A stretch of DNA of 59,060 nt from an uncultured SAR116 cluster alpha proteobacterium (GTDB lineage: Bacteria > Pseudomonadota > Alphaproteobacteria > Puniceispirillales > Marisalimonadaceae): NCBI GenBank assembly GCA_902517815.1, contig CABYED010000010.1, forward strand, positions 1-59,060, written 5' to 3'. Shown here piece after piece: positions 43,805 to 52,753 of this stretch. The notes beneath the pieces are model-generated. The model saw only the letters and a program-made list of their open reading frames with translations, did not search any database and was not told the DNA's origin. Both the position numbers and the translations under genes were made by a program. Numbering within the stretch: position 1 is the stretch's first letter; each line of letters opens with the position of its first letter.

Positions 43805-46553
43805 TAAAATTTCATTTTTCCTTAATAATAGAAAAGTTAAAGCCAATAATAATGAAACAATTTGGGATGTTTCTAGAAGAGAAGGAATAGAAATTCCTCA
43901 TCTTTGCCACAGTAATAAAAATGGTTATAAACCAGACGGCAATTGCAGAGCTTGTGTTGTAGAAATACAGGGAGAAAAGACATTAACAGCCTCATGTATA
44001 AGACAACCAACACAGGGAATGAAAGTCCTTACTAACACTCCTAAAGTTGAAAACTCTCAAAACTTAATCTTAGAATTGCTTCTATCAGATCAACCTAAAA
44101 ATAAATATAAAAATTTTCAGGGAAACCATTTTTGGAATATACTCAACAAGAAAAAAATTAATAAATCCAGATTCTTAAAAAAAAACAAAGACTATGTTCC
44201 AAATATAGATCAAAGTCACCCTGCAATGACTGTGTCCTTAGATGCATGCATACAATGTGGGTTATGCATTAGAGCGTGTAGAGATGTGCAGGTAAATGAT
44301 GTGCTAGGAATGTCTGGAAGGGGAGCTGACAGCTATCCTGTTTTTGATATGAACAATCCAATGGGTGAGAGCAGTTGTGTTGGTTGTGGTGAATGCGTCC
44401 AAGCTTGTCCAACTGGTGCTCTTATTGAAACTTCTTTATTAGATAAAAATAATGATCAAACAATTTTCCCTGAAAAGAAAATAAAGAGTTTATGTCCTTT
44501 TTGTGGTGTTGGATGCCAGACATTAGTAAGTGTAAAGGATAATAAAATAGTAGCTGTTGATGGCCAAAATGGTCCTGCTAACGAAAACAGATTATGTGTA
44601 AAAGGACGTTTTGGGTTTGATTATATAAATAGTCCACTAAGATTAACCACCCCTTTAATTAGAATTAGCAAAAAATCAAAATCTTGGGATATATCAATTG
44701 ATGACAAAGATATTTATAAATACTTTAGAAAAGCTTCTTGGGAAGAAGCATTAGATCTTGCATCTAAAAAATTTACTGAAATTTTAAAAAGTAACAATAA
44801 AAATTCTTTAGCAGGTTTTGGATCAGCAAAAGGTTCAAATGAAGAAGCATATATATTCCAAAAATTGATAAGGACTGGCTTTAAGACCAACAATGTAGAT
44901 CATTGTACAAGACTATGTCATGCATCATCTGTAGCTGCATTATTACAATCAGTTGGATCAGCAGCTGTGTCAGCACCATTTACAGCTGTGAAAGATAGCG
45001 AGTGTATAATTTTAATAGGAGCAAGACCTGAACAAAACCATCCTGTGGCGGCTTCATATTTTAAACAAGCTGTTAAAAATGGAACAAAATTAATTATTTT
45101 AGATCCAAGAAAACAAAGTTTATCTAGATACGCAACACATCATCTACAATTTAATCCAGGGCAAGATTTAGCTTTATTAAATGCTATGATTTTTACAATT
45201 ATAAATGAGAATTTAACAAACAAAGAATATATAAAAAATTATACTGAAGGGTTCGAACAATTAGAAAAAGAGATAAAAAAATTTAATCCTGTTTTAATGG
45301 AAAAATTATGTGGAATACCAAAAGAAATTATTAGAGAAGTTGCAAGAATATATGCAAAGGCAAAAACATCAATCATCTTTTGGGGAATGGGTATTTCACA
45401 ACATGTTCATGGGACCCAAAACGCTTTTTCATTAATAAATTTAGCGTTGATCACAGGACATCTAGGAAAATCAGGCACAGGATTGCACCCTTTAAGAGGA
45501 CAAAATAATGTACAAGGTGCTTCTGATGCAGGGCTAATACCTATGTCATATCCAGATTATAATTCTGTTAAAATAAAAACAAATAATGAAAAAATCCAGA
45601 AATTTTGGAATTCAAATTTAGATCTCAATGAAGGCAAAACAGTTGTAGAAATTATTAAGGGTATAAATGCAGGTGAAATAATAGGATTGTATGTTCAAGG
45701 TGAAAATCCTGCTATGTCAGATCCAGATTTAATGCATACCAGAAAAAGTTTAGCAAAGTTAGATCATTTAGTTGTTCAAGATATCTTTATGACTGAAACA
45801 GCTTGGTTTGCAGATGTGATTTTACCAGCATCTGCTCATGCAGAGAAATCAGGTACCTACACTAACACTAATAGACAAGTACAATTAGGACGGAATGTGG
45901 TAGATCCTCCAAAAGGTGTAAAGCAAGATTGGTGGATTATTCAAGAAATTGCAAAAAGAATGGGATTAGATTGGAATTATGCATCTCCAAAAGAAATTTT
46001 CGATGAAATGAAATTGATAATGCCCTCCCTAAATAATATTTCATGGGAAAGGTTAGAAAAAGAAAATTATGTGACTTACCCTGTAAAAAGTAAAAACATT
46101 CCAGGTGAAGATATTATATTTTATGATGGTTTTCCTACATCAAACAATTTAGCTAAAATTATACCCGTTGATTTAATTAATCCAAATGATGAATTAAATA
46201 GTGATTTCCCATTGATACTATCCACGGGTAGGTTATTAGAACATTGGCATACTGGCACTATGACAAGAAAAGCTATGATTTTGAATGATCTTGAGCCAGA
46301 CCCAATAGTTTTTATAAATGAAATAGACAGCAAATTTTATAATATTGATATGACTAGAGAAGTTTCAATTGAAACAAGACGAGGAAAAATAAAAATAAAA
46401 ATTAGATATGATAACGACCTTCTTCCTGGAATGTTATTTTTACCTTTTTGTTTTAAGGAGGCTGCTGCCAATGTATTAACTAATTCAGAACTAGATCCAA
46501 TTGGAAAAATTCCTGAGTTAAAATACAGTGCGGCTAGGATTTACCAAGTTTAA
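43797..46553 (+). CDS. Formate dehydrogenase alpha subunit (Mo/W-bisPGD)
   Basis: 918 residues. An N-terminal [2Fe-2S] domain (CHSNKNGYKPDGNCRACVVE, then ASC) is followed by two [4Fe-4S] motifs (CIQCGLCIRACRD and CVGCGECVQACPTGAL), then the catalytic domain with its own cluster (CPFCGVGCQ ... CVKGRFGFDY). The metal ligand is Cys in DHCTRLCHASSV, encoded TGT, so it is a Cys- and not a Sec-type enzyme; the following His is conserved. The C-terminal dinucleotide-binding part has GRLLEHWHTGTMTRK. It oxidises formate to CO2 with the beta subunit, in the cytoplasm (no Tat signal). No fdhD or small delta subunit gene is adjacent. Confidence 0.92.
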   Translation: MNNKISFFLNNRKVKANNNETIWDVSRREGIEIPHLCHSNKNGYKPDGNCRACVVEIQGEKTLTASCIRQPTQGMKVLTNTPKVENSQNLILELLLSDQPKNKYKNFQGNHFWNILNKKKINKSRFLKKNKDYVPNIDQSHPAMTVSLDACIQCGLCIRACRDVQVNDVLGMSGRGADSYPVFDMNNPMGESSCVGCGECVQACPTGALIETSLLDKNNDQTIFPEKKIKSLCPFCGVGCQTLVSVKDNKIVAVDGQNGPANENRLCVKGRFGFDYINSPLRLTTPLIRISKKSKSWDISIDDKDIYKYFRKASWEEALDLASKKFTEILKSNNKNSLAGFGSAKGSNEEAYIFQKLIRTGFKTNNVDHCTRLCHASSVAALLQSVGSAAVSAPFTAVKDSECIILIGARPEQNHPVAASYFKQAVKNGTKLIILDPRKQSLSRYATHHLQFNPGQDLALLNAMIFTIINENLTNKEYIKNYTEGFEQLEKEIKKFNPVLMEKLCGIPKEIIREVARIYAKAKTSIIFWGMGISQHVHGTQNAFSLINLALITGHLGKSGTGLHPLRGQNNVQGASDAGLIPMSYPDYNSVKIKTNNEKIQKFWNSNLDLNEGKTVVEIIKGINAGEIIGLYVQGENPAMSDPDLMHTRKSLAKLDHLVVQDIFMTETAWFADVILPASAHAEKSGTYTNTNRQVQLGRNVVDPPKGVKQDWWIIQEIAKRMGLDWNYASPKEIFDEMKLIMPSLNNISWERLEKENYVTYPVKSKNIPGEDIIFYDGFPTSNNLAKIIPVDLINPNDELNSDFPLILSTGRLLEHWHTGTMTRKAMILNDLEPDPIVFINEIDSKFYNIDMTREVSIETRRGKIKIKIRYDNDLLPGMLFLPFCFKEAAANVLTNSELDPIGKIPELKYSAARIYQV

Positions 46554-46593
46554 ATTAATATACTTATTTTATGATATAATATTAAATAATAAA

Positions 46594-47097
46594 ATGAGCT
46601 GGCAAGATAGAATTTATAATATATTAAAAAATGACGGAGTTAAATTATTTAGCTATGTCCCTGATGCTGGACATAAGATATTAATAGAAAATGCAACAAA
46701 AGATAATTCAGTCATTGCAATTCCTCTAACATCAGAAGAAGAGGGCGTAGGCATCGCTGCTGGTTCGTACCTAGGTGGATCTAAAGCTGTTTTGTTAATG
46801 CAGAGTAGTGGTGTTGGAAATTGTATTAATCAATTATCATTAATTAAACATGGTCAATTTCCTTTTTTTACTATTATAACAATGAGAGGTGAATTTGGTG
46901 AAGGAAATCCTTGGCAATTTGCAATGGGTGAAGCAGTAATACCAACATTAAATTCAATGGGAGTAAATTGTATTAAAATTGAAAAAGAAGAAGATGTTGA
47001 AAGTACAATTAAAGCAACTTTGACAATGGTATTTAAGTCAGAGAGATCTGTTGCTGTTTTACTTTCACAGAAATTAATCGGGGCTAAGATATTTTAG
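46594..47097 (+). CDS. ThDP-dependent decarboxylase, alpha (PYR) subunit, sulfopyruvate decarboxylase ComD-like
   Basis: 167 residues, using the ATG at 46594 (MSWQDRIYNIL); a longer frame from 46528 overlaps the fdh stop and adds an unlikely leader. It is the pyrimidine-binding half of a ThDP enzyme: VPDAGHKILIENA, the catalytic Glu region LTSEEEGVGIAAGSYLGG, and LLMQSSGVGNCINQLSLI. The partner half is the next gene. Split enzymes of this form include ComDE (sulfopyruvate to sulfoacetaldehyde) and phosphonopyruvate decarboxylases; which acid is used here is open. Confidence 0.82.
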   Translation: MSWQDRIYNILKNDGVKLFSYVPDAGHKILIENATKDNSVIAIPLTSEEEGVGIAAGSYLGGSKAVLLMQSSGVGNCINQLSLIKHGQFPFFTIITMRGEFGEGNPWQFAMGEAVIPTLNSMGVNCIKIEKEEDVESTIKATLTMVFKSERSVAVLLSQKLIGAKIF

Positions 47098-47112
47098 TAA
47101 AAATTATAAAAA

Positions 47113-47685
47113 ATGAATTTATTAGACAGAAAAAAAGCAATTCCTATTTTGATTGGTGATCATAAGAAATTTCTTATTATTTCAGGTTTGGCAGGGTCAG
47201 CAAAGGATATTGGTTTTTTAACTAAACAAAGTCCAAATACTTTTTTATTTGGAGGTGCTATGGGAGGTGCGTTGCCAACCTCTCTTGGTCTTGCTCTATC
47301 AAGACCCAATGATAAAGTTCTATGTGTTTCAGGTGATGGTGATGTTTTAATGTCTATGGGTTGTCTAGCTACAATAGCAACTATTAAACCAAAGAACCTT
47401 ATTATTATTTGTGTAGATAATGCATTGTATTTGGAAACAGGTGGGCAAACATCTCACACAGGTTTGGGCGTTAATTTAGATATGATTGCAAAGGGGTGTG
47501 GTTTTCCTATTACTAAAACAATTGTGACAGAACAAGAATTACTAGAAGGAAAAAAAATTCTTGATAATTTTAGTGGTCCAGCTTTCATACTATTAAAAGT
47601 TAGTAAATCAAATTCTCCTAAATATTCTAGAAATTGGAATGCTTCTGAAGAAAAATTAAAATTTAGAAAAAATTTAGTTAATTGA
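47113..47685 (+). CDS. ThDP-dependent decarboxylase, beta (PP) subunit, sulfopyruvate decarboxylase ComE-like
   Basis: A 190-residue pyrophosphate-binding half. GGAMGGALPTSLGLALSRP leads to the ThDP/Mg motif GDGDVLMSMGCLATIA ... VDNALY (GDG followed by Asn at the right distance). ETGGQTSHTGLGVNLDMIAKGCGF matches sulfopyruvate and phosphonopyruvate decarboxylases. It starts 15 bases after the alpha subunit. No sulfoacetaldehyde acetyltransferase or phosphonate gene is in the window to settle the pathway. Confidence 0.83.
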   Translation: MNLLDRKKAIPILIGDHKKFLIISGLAGSAKDIGFLTKQSPNTFLFGGAMGGALPTSLGLALSRPNDKVLCVSGDGDVLMSMGCLATIATIKPKNLIIICVDNALYLETGGQTSHTGLGVNLDMIAKGCGFPITKTIVTEQELLEGKKILDNFSGPAFILLKVSKSNSPKYSRNWNASEEKLKFRKNLVN

Positions 47686-47722
47686 TAATTTATCTTTTAC
47701 TAAATTATTAAATATGTTAACT

Positions 47723-47746
47723 AAATAGTTTCCTAGTAAACTATTT
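47723..47746. promoter_or_regulatory. Perfect palindrome before the marR-type gene, probable operator
   Basis: AAATAGTTT (47723-47731), CCTAGT, AAACTATTT (47738-47746). A nine-base perfect inverted repeat, ending 12 bases before the TTG start of the MarR-family gene. MarR proteins bind such repeats and often repress themselves and an adjacent efflux operon. It could instead be a weak terminator of the decarboxylase genes, but the stem is mostly A/T and only two T residues follow it. Confidence 0.5.
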
Positions 47747-47758
47747 TTAGGTGTTGTT

Positions 47759-48193
47759 TTGAAAGAATCATTTGAAGATAATATAGGTTTGTTAATTCAC
47801 GATGTGGCTCGATTACTTCGTGTTTTGTATGATCGTCAAATGGCTTCTATAGGTCTAACTAGATCTCAATGGTGGCTATTGACTTATTTATATTTTAAAG
47901 ATGGCATAAATCAATCCGAACTTGCAATACTTATGGACATGAGAAAAGCACCATTAAGTAGAATTTTAGACCGCATGGAATTAAAGGGATGGGTTGAAAG
48001 AAAAAGTGAAAGTAAAGATCGAAGAATAAAAAATATTTATTTATCTGAAAAAATTAAACCTCTTATTAATTCCATGAGGGATAAAGCAGCAACTTATAGA
48101 AAAGATTCTTTATCAGTATTAAATAATCAAGATCTCAATAAGTTAAGGGATTTACTACAGATTTTAAAAAAAGATTTATCTTCAAAAGTATAA
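47759..48193 (+). CDS. MarR-family transcriptional regulator
   Basis: A 144-residue winged-helix dimer. VARLLRVLYDRQMASIGLTRSQWWLLTYLYF forms the first helices, NQSELAILMDMRKAPLSRILDRMELKGWVER the recognition helix region and ESKDRRIKNIYLSEK the wing. The start is TTG at 47759 (MKESFED); no ATG is suitably placed. It lies 18 bases before an EmrA/EmrB efflux pair and right after a perfect palindrome, the common arrangement of a local repressor of multidrug export that responds to a small phenolic or similar ligand. Confidence 0.9.
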   Translation: MKESFEDNIGLLIHDVARLLRVLYDRQMASIGLTRSQWWLLTYLYFKDGINQSELAILMDMRKAPLSRILDRMELKGWVERKSESKDRRIKNIYLSEKIKPLINSMRDKAATYRKDSLSVLNNQDLNKLRDLLQILKKDLSSKV

Positions 48194-48211
48194 TTTAAAG
48201 GAAAAGAGTTA

Positions 48212-49471
48212 ATGACAAATGAAGTTGATAAAGAATTAAATCCTAACAATAGAGTAGTTAGATTTTTGTTGTTAATTTTACTTCCCACTTTAATTGTGCT
48301 CACCACTATGGGTTATTTTTATTCTTTAGGTAGGTTTATATCTACTGAAAATGCATATATAAAGGCCCCTATTATTTCTGTTCAATCTGAGGTTTCTGGA
48401 AGAGTAGATATGGTATTTATTAAGGATAATCAAAGAGTAAATAAGGGAGATAAACTTTTTAAAATTGATACCAAAAAACTTGAATTGGATTTAAGTGAAC
48501 AAAAACAAAATCTTATAAATATAATTAAAGAAGTTGAGAATAGAAAATCAAAATATAACGAGGCGAAAGAAGAAGTAAAATTAGCAAAAGAAGAAATTAA
48601 ATTTTATTCTTCTGAAATTAAGAGAGTGAACTCTCTAGTGAATGTTGAGATTAAGTTAGCGAAGGAAAAGGTTGAATATCAAAAATTAGAGCTTAATAGA
48701 ATTAAAAATTTGGTTAAAAAAGGAGTTGGTCTTCAAAGTAAACTTGATGAGGCAAAATTTCTTTATAATTCTGCCATAGCTAATTTAAAATATGTAAATC
48801 TAAATAATGATCTAGAAAAAATTAAATATTCGTATTTGTCTTCGAAACAAAAACTAAAAATAAATCAAGATAAACTCAAAACAATACTGACCACTTTAAA
48901 TGGTAATGAAAAAATTTTGCCAATAAAACATCCATTATACTTAAAACATAAAAGTAAATTAAATAAAATAAACTTTGATATTAAGCAGTCCATTATATTT
49001 GCTAAACAAGATGGGATTGTTGCTAAATTGAATTTAGAAAAAGGAGAGTATATAGATGTTGGAAAAATTCTATTTGCAATAGTTGATGAAAAAAAATCTT
49101 GGTTAGAAGCTAATGTAAAAGAAACTGACTTAACCAATATAAAAGTTGGTCAATCAGCATATTTTATTCCTGATGCATATCCTGATACAAAATGGAACGC
49201 CCAAGTGCAAAGTATAAGTCCTGCCACAGGTGCTGAATTTTCAATTTTACCACCACAAAACTCTTCCGGTAATTGGGTGAAAGTTGTTCAAAGAATTCCT
49301 GTTAGAATTTCGATTGGTGATCCGATTAATAAAAATAAAGATAATTTAAATGCTGATAAACAGCTTAGGGTAGGTATGTCTGTGTCGGTTACGATAGACA
49401 CTAAGTATGAGAGTGAAATTCCAATAATAATCCGACCTTTTGCTTCTATTTTTAAATCCCTAAGAGATTAA
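48212..49471 (+). CDS. HlyD-family periplasmic adaptor, EmrA-like
   Basis: 419 residues: a cytoplasmic start, one transmembrane helix (about 18-38, FLLLILLPTLIVLTTMGYF), a lipoyl-like half motif (ISVQSEVSGRVDMVFIKDNQRVNKGDKLFKI), a long charged coiled-coil hairpin (about 90-255) and the second lipoyl half plus beta barrel (DGIVAKLNLEKGEYIDVG; LEANVKETDLTNIKVGQ). It would bridge the inner membrane EmrB-type pump to an outer membrane channel. The hairpin is longer than the average for EmrA. Ribosome site AAAGGAAAAG precedes the ATG. The pump gene starts one base after the stop. Confidence 0.9.
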   Translation: MTNEVDKELNPNNRVVRFLLLILLPTLIVLTTMGYFYSLGRFISTENAYIKAPIISVQSEVSGRVDMVFIKDNQRVNKGDKLFKIDTKKLELDLSEQKQNLINIIKEVENRKSKYNEAKEEVKLAKEEIKFYSSEIKRVNSLVNVEIKLAKEKVEYQKLELNRIKNLVKKGVGLQSKLDEAKFLYNSAIANLKYVNLNNDLEKIKYSYLSSKQKLKINQDKLKTILTTLNGNEKILPIKHPLYLKHKSKLNKINFDIKQSIIFAKQDGIVAKLNLEKGEYIDVGKILFAIVDEKKSWLEANVKETDLTNIKVGQSAYFIPDAYPDTKWNAQVQSISPATGAEFSILPPQNSSGNWVKVVQRIPVRISIGDPINKNKDNLNADKQLRVGMSVSVTIDTKYESEIPIIIRPFASIFKSLRD

Positions 49472-49472
49472 G

Positions 49473-50975
49473 TTGTCACCTCTAATATCTGAAACTAATA
49501 CTTCTTTTAAATGGTTTATTTTAGCTACAGCAACATTTGTAACTATGCTTTATGCGATGAATGTAACAATAGCTTCAATTGCATTATCAGACATGAGAGG
49601 AGCTATGGGAGCAACACAAGACCAGATTTCTTGGGTTGTAACTGGAAATATAGTTGCAACAGCAATCTTTACTCCTTTTGCTGGCTGGTTATCTTCGAGA
49701 ATGCAAATTAGAACAATCCTTTTTTTTAGCGTAATAGGTTTTATAATTTCTTCCATTTTTTGTGGAATGTCAGATTCTTTAGAAGAAATTGTTATTGCAA
49801 GGATAGCACAAGGCATTTTTGGAGCACCACTTCCGCCACTTTCACAAACGCTTGTTTTAGCTGCATTTCCAAAAAGACAAATTTCTGTGGCTATGGCGGT
49901 TTGGGGAATGGGTACAATTCTGGGTCCTGTGATCGCACCAACGATTGGAGGATATCTTGGTGAATTACTAAATTGGAGATGGATTTTTTACACTTTAGTA
50001 CCATTTGGTTTTTGTGCTTTATTAGCTGTAATTGCCACAGTTCCAAAAAGACCAGTTGAAAGTGGAATGCATTTAGATTGGGTTGGGTTTTTTGCTCTTG
50101 CATGTAGTGTTGCTGCATTACAAATAATGTTCGATAGAGGAGAAAGAAATAGTTGGTTTGATAGCACAGAGACTTTTGTTGAGTGTGGAATAGCTATTAT
50201 TGGCTTTTATATCTTTATTACTCACAGCTTGACTACAAAAAAGCCTTTTATAAATTTAAGTATTTTTAAAGACAGAAATTACACTGTAGGTCTTATTCTA
50301 ATATTCTTCTTTGGCATGTTAAATTTTGTTCCAATGGTTATCTTTCCACCTCTACTACAAGAATTGAGAGGGTATCCTCAATCTATAATTGGATTAATAT
50401 TAGGAATGAGGGGAATAGGAACTTTTGTTGGTTTTGCAATAATAGCTTTTACAAGCAGGATTGATCCAAGAATAATTATTTTTTTTGGCTTTGGGATACA
50501 AGCTGTCTCAGGCCTTTACATGTCAACCTTCGATATAAATATGACCTTTTCACATATAGCCTGGGCCAGCTTAGTTCAGGGTTTAGGTGTTGGTTTGACT
50601 TGGCCTCCAGTGAGTGTTATTTGCTTTGCAACCTTGTCAAATAAATTTCACGGAGAAGCTACAGCTATGTTTCATCTAATTAGAAACATTGGATCAAGTT
50701 TTTTTATTTCAGTAAGTGTTGCAGTTGTTCTTCATATGGGTCAAATTAACTTTGAAGAAATTGGTTCTACAGTATCCTTATGGAACCAAGGGATTAACTT
50801 TTCAGGTGTCATTAATTCATTAGATGATTTGAATGTTACAAAGTTAACAAATGAATTAAATAGACAAAGTCTTATGGTTGGGTATATAGATGCATTTAAA
50901 TTATATTCATGGGTAGGTTTTTTATCCATACCACTAATTTTTTTAATTAAAATAACAAAGACTCAAAATAATTAA
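49473..50975 (+). CDS. DHA2-family MFS drug exporter, EmrB-like
   Basis: A 500-residue, 14-helix proton-driven exporter. The signature TGNIVATAIFTPFAGWLSSRM, RIAQGIFGAPLPPLSQTLV and GMGTILGPVIAPTIGGYL with NWRWIFYTLVPFGF match EmrB/QacA proteins. The start is TTG at 49473, one base after the EmrA stop. The methyltransferase-like gene follows 21 bases later, which would put it under the same MarR control. Confidence 0.92.
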   Translation: MSPLISETNTSFKWFILATATFVTMLYAMNVTIASIALSDMRGAMGATQDQISWVVTGNIVATAIFTPFAGWLSSRMQIRTILFFSVIGFIISSIFCGMSDSLEEIVIARIAQGIFGAPLPPLSQTLVLAAFPKRQISVAMAVWGMGTILGPVIAPTIGGYLGELLNWRWIFYTLVPFGFCALLAVIATVPKRPVESGMHLDWVGFFALACSVAALQIMFDRGERNSWFDSTETFVECGIAIIGFYIFITHSLTTKKPFINLSIFKDRNYTVGLILIFFFGMLNFVPMVIFPPLLQELRGYPQSIIGLILGMRGIGTFVGFAIIAFTSRIDPRIIIFFGFGIQAVSGLYMSTFDINMTFSHIAWASLVQGLGVGLTWPPVSVICFATLSNKFHGEATAMFHLIRNIGSSFFISVSVAVVLHMGQINFEEIGSTVSLWNQGINFSGVINSLDDLNVTKLTNELNRQSLMVGYIDAFKLYSWVGFLSIPLIFLIKITKTQNN

Positions 50976-50996
50976 TTCTGATTTAAAAGGAAATAC

Positions 50997-51884
50997 ATGG
51001 GTAATAATATAATTCTTATTGATGGTGGTATGGGCCAAGAATTAATACATAGATCAAAAGTCAAACCAGATGGTCTCTGGTCAGCAAGAGTGATGCTTGA
51101 TAATTATGACTTAGTTGTGGATTTGCACAGAGATTTTATAAAAGCTGGTGCCGAGGCAATAACATTAAATTCTTATAGTGTCACACCACAAAAGTTAAAA
51201 AGACATAATCTGGAAGAATTATTCATACCTCTTCAAAAAAGTGCAATTAAAGCGGCCATTGAGGCCAAAAAGTCATCGTCGGTTGAAACTGATATAAAAA
51301 TTATTGGCTGTTTGCCTCCACTAGTTATGAGTTATAAGACAAATATAGGCATGGATAAGAATGAAGCAAAAGATACTTACAAGAAAATAATAGAAATTCA
51401 AGAACCACATGTAGAAATACTTTGTTGTGAGACAGTTTGTTCAATTGAAGAAGCTTATATAGCAACTGAAACTGCTTTAACTACTGACAAAAAAGTTTGG
51501 TTGAGTTTCTGTGTCAAAGAAGAAGACGGAACCTTATTACGATCTGGAGAAAGTTTAGAAGATGCTTTAAGAGAATTTAATAATTCAAAAATTGATTCCT
51601 TTTTAATAAATTGTGCTCCACCTGAAGTTATTCATTCTTCAATTAATGTTATGAAAAGTTTTTCCAAACCATATGGTGCTTTACCTAATGCTTTTGTAAC
51701 AGTAAATGACCTAGACATTCACAATGATGTATCAATTCTTAAAAAAAGATCTGATTTAAACATTAACAAATTTACAAGTGAAATATTGAGTTACATTAAA
51801 AATAATGCTTCTATAGTTGGTGGATGTTGTGAGGTAGGTCCCAAATATATTGAAGCACTAAAAAACAAAATTTTTAATAAATAG
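50997..51884 (+). CDS. Homocysteine S-methyltransferase family protein
   Basis: A 295-residue zinc methyltransferase of the MmuM/BHMT/MetH-N type. ILIDGGMGQEL opens the barrel, AGAEAITLNSYSV follows, the first zinc cysteine lies in FLINCAPPEV (about residue 204) and the last two in VGGCCEVGPKYIEAL (about 276-277). It would move a methyl group from a donor such as S-methylmethionine or a betaine to homocysteine; the donor is not predictable. Ribosome site AAAAGGAAA precedes the ATG. Confidence 0.88.
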   Translation: MGNNIILIDGGMGQELIHRSKVKPDGLWSARVMLDNYDLVVDLHRDFIKAGAEAITLNSYSVTPQKLKRHNLEELFIPLQKSAIKAAIEAKKSSSVETDIKIIGCLPPLVMSYKTNIGMDKNEAKDTYKKIIEIQEPHVEILCCETVCSIEEAYIATETALTTDKKVWLSFCVKEEDGTLLRSGESLEDALREFNNSKIDSFLINCAPPEVIHSSINVMKSFSKPYGALPNAFVTVNDLDIHNDVSILKKRSDLNINKFTSEILSYIKNNASIVGGCCEVGPKYIEALKNKIFNK

Positions 51885-51909
51885 ATCAACTTGTTGGAGT
51901 TAATAAAGA

Positions 51910-52749
51910 ATGAAATTTACTGGAACTCAAAATTATATTTCAACTGAAGATTTGAACGTTGCAGTAAATGCAGCAATTACACTTGAAAAACCATTATTAA
52001 TTAAAGGTGAGCCAGGCACTGGAAAAACAGAATTGGCTAGACAAGTGTCGGATAGCCTAGGATTAGGTATTATTGAATGGAATATAAAATCCACAACAAA
52101 AGCTCAGCAAGGATTATATGAATATGATGCTGTTAGTCGTCTCAGAGATAGCCAATTAGGCGATAAGAAGATAGAAAATATTGGAAATTACATAAAGAAA
52201 GGTAAGATTTGGAATGCTTTTGAGTCCAAAGAAAGATCAGTACTATTAATTGACGAGATTGATAAAGCAGATATAGAATTTCCAAATGACCTACTTCAAG
52301 AGTTAGATAAAATGGAATTTTTTGTTTATGAAACTAATGAAATAGTTAAAGCAAAAAAAAGACCCATAGTCATAATAACATCTAATAATGAGAAAGAACT
52401 TCCAGAGGCATTCTTAAGACGATGTTTTTTTCATTACATTAAATTTCCTGAAATTGATACCTTAAAAAAGATTGTTCAAGTACACTTTCCTGAAATTAAA
52501 AAATCATTACTTGAAGCAGCACTAAATAGATTTTTTGAAGTTAGAGAAATTCCTGGATTAAAGAAAAAACCATCAACTTCAGAAGCCTTAGATTGGATTA
52601 AACTTTTATTAATTGAAGATATTAACCCTATAGATTTAAAAAGTGATGGAAAGGATTTGTTGCCCAAGTTACATGGCGCGCTCATTAAAAATGAACAAGA
52701 TATTCATTTATTTGAGAGGTTAGCTTTTATGGCAAGAGGAAATAGATAA
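51910..52749 (+). CDS. MoxR-type AAA+ ATPase
   Basis: A 279-residue AAA+ protein. Walker A GEPGTGKTELA (about 36-46), Walker B VLLIDEIDKADIEFPNDLL, sensor 1 PIVIITSNNEKELPEAFLRR with the arginine finger, and the small C-terminal helical domain are all seen. MoxR ATPases act with a VWA partner as a chaperone that loads or activates a cofactor enzyme; the VWA gene follows after four bases. This pair could serve the formate dehydrogenase or another metalloenzyme, but that is a guess from position. Confidence 0.9.
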   Translation: MKFTGTQNYISTEDLNVAVNAAITLEKPLLIKGEPGTGKTELARQVSDSLGLGIIEWNIKSTTKAQQGLYEYDAVSRLRDSQLGDKKIENIGNYIKKGKIWNAFESKERSVLLIDEIDKADIEFPNDLLQELDKMEFFVYETNEIVKAKKRPIVIITSNNEKELPEAFLRRCFFHYIKFPEIDTLKKIVQVHFPEIKKSLLEAALNRFFEVREIPGLKKKPSTSEALDWIKLLLIEDINPIDLKSDGKDLLPKLHGALIKNEQDIHLFERLAFMARGNR

Positions 52750-52753
52750 GAGA

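Noticed and set aside
44900-44940. Possible selenocysteine site in the formate dehydrogenase alpha subunit
   Set aside because: The active-site codon is TGT (Cys), not TGA; no selenocysteine insertion element is needed.
46528-46593. Longer start of the ComD-like gene, overlapping the formate dehydrogenase stop
   Set aside because: The added residues are hydrophobic and unlike the family N terminus; the ATG at 46594 gives the expected start.
49511-49963. Overlapping alternative frames within the EmrB-like gene on both strands
   Set aside because: They lie inside an intact 14-helix transporter; no ribosome sites or family features.
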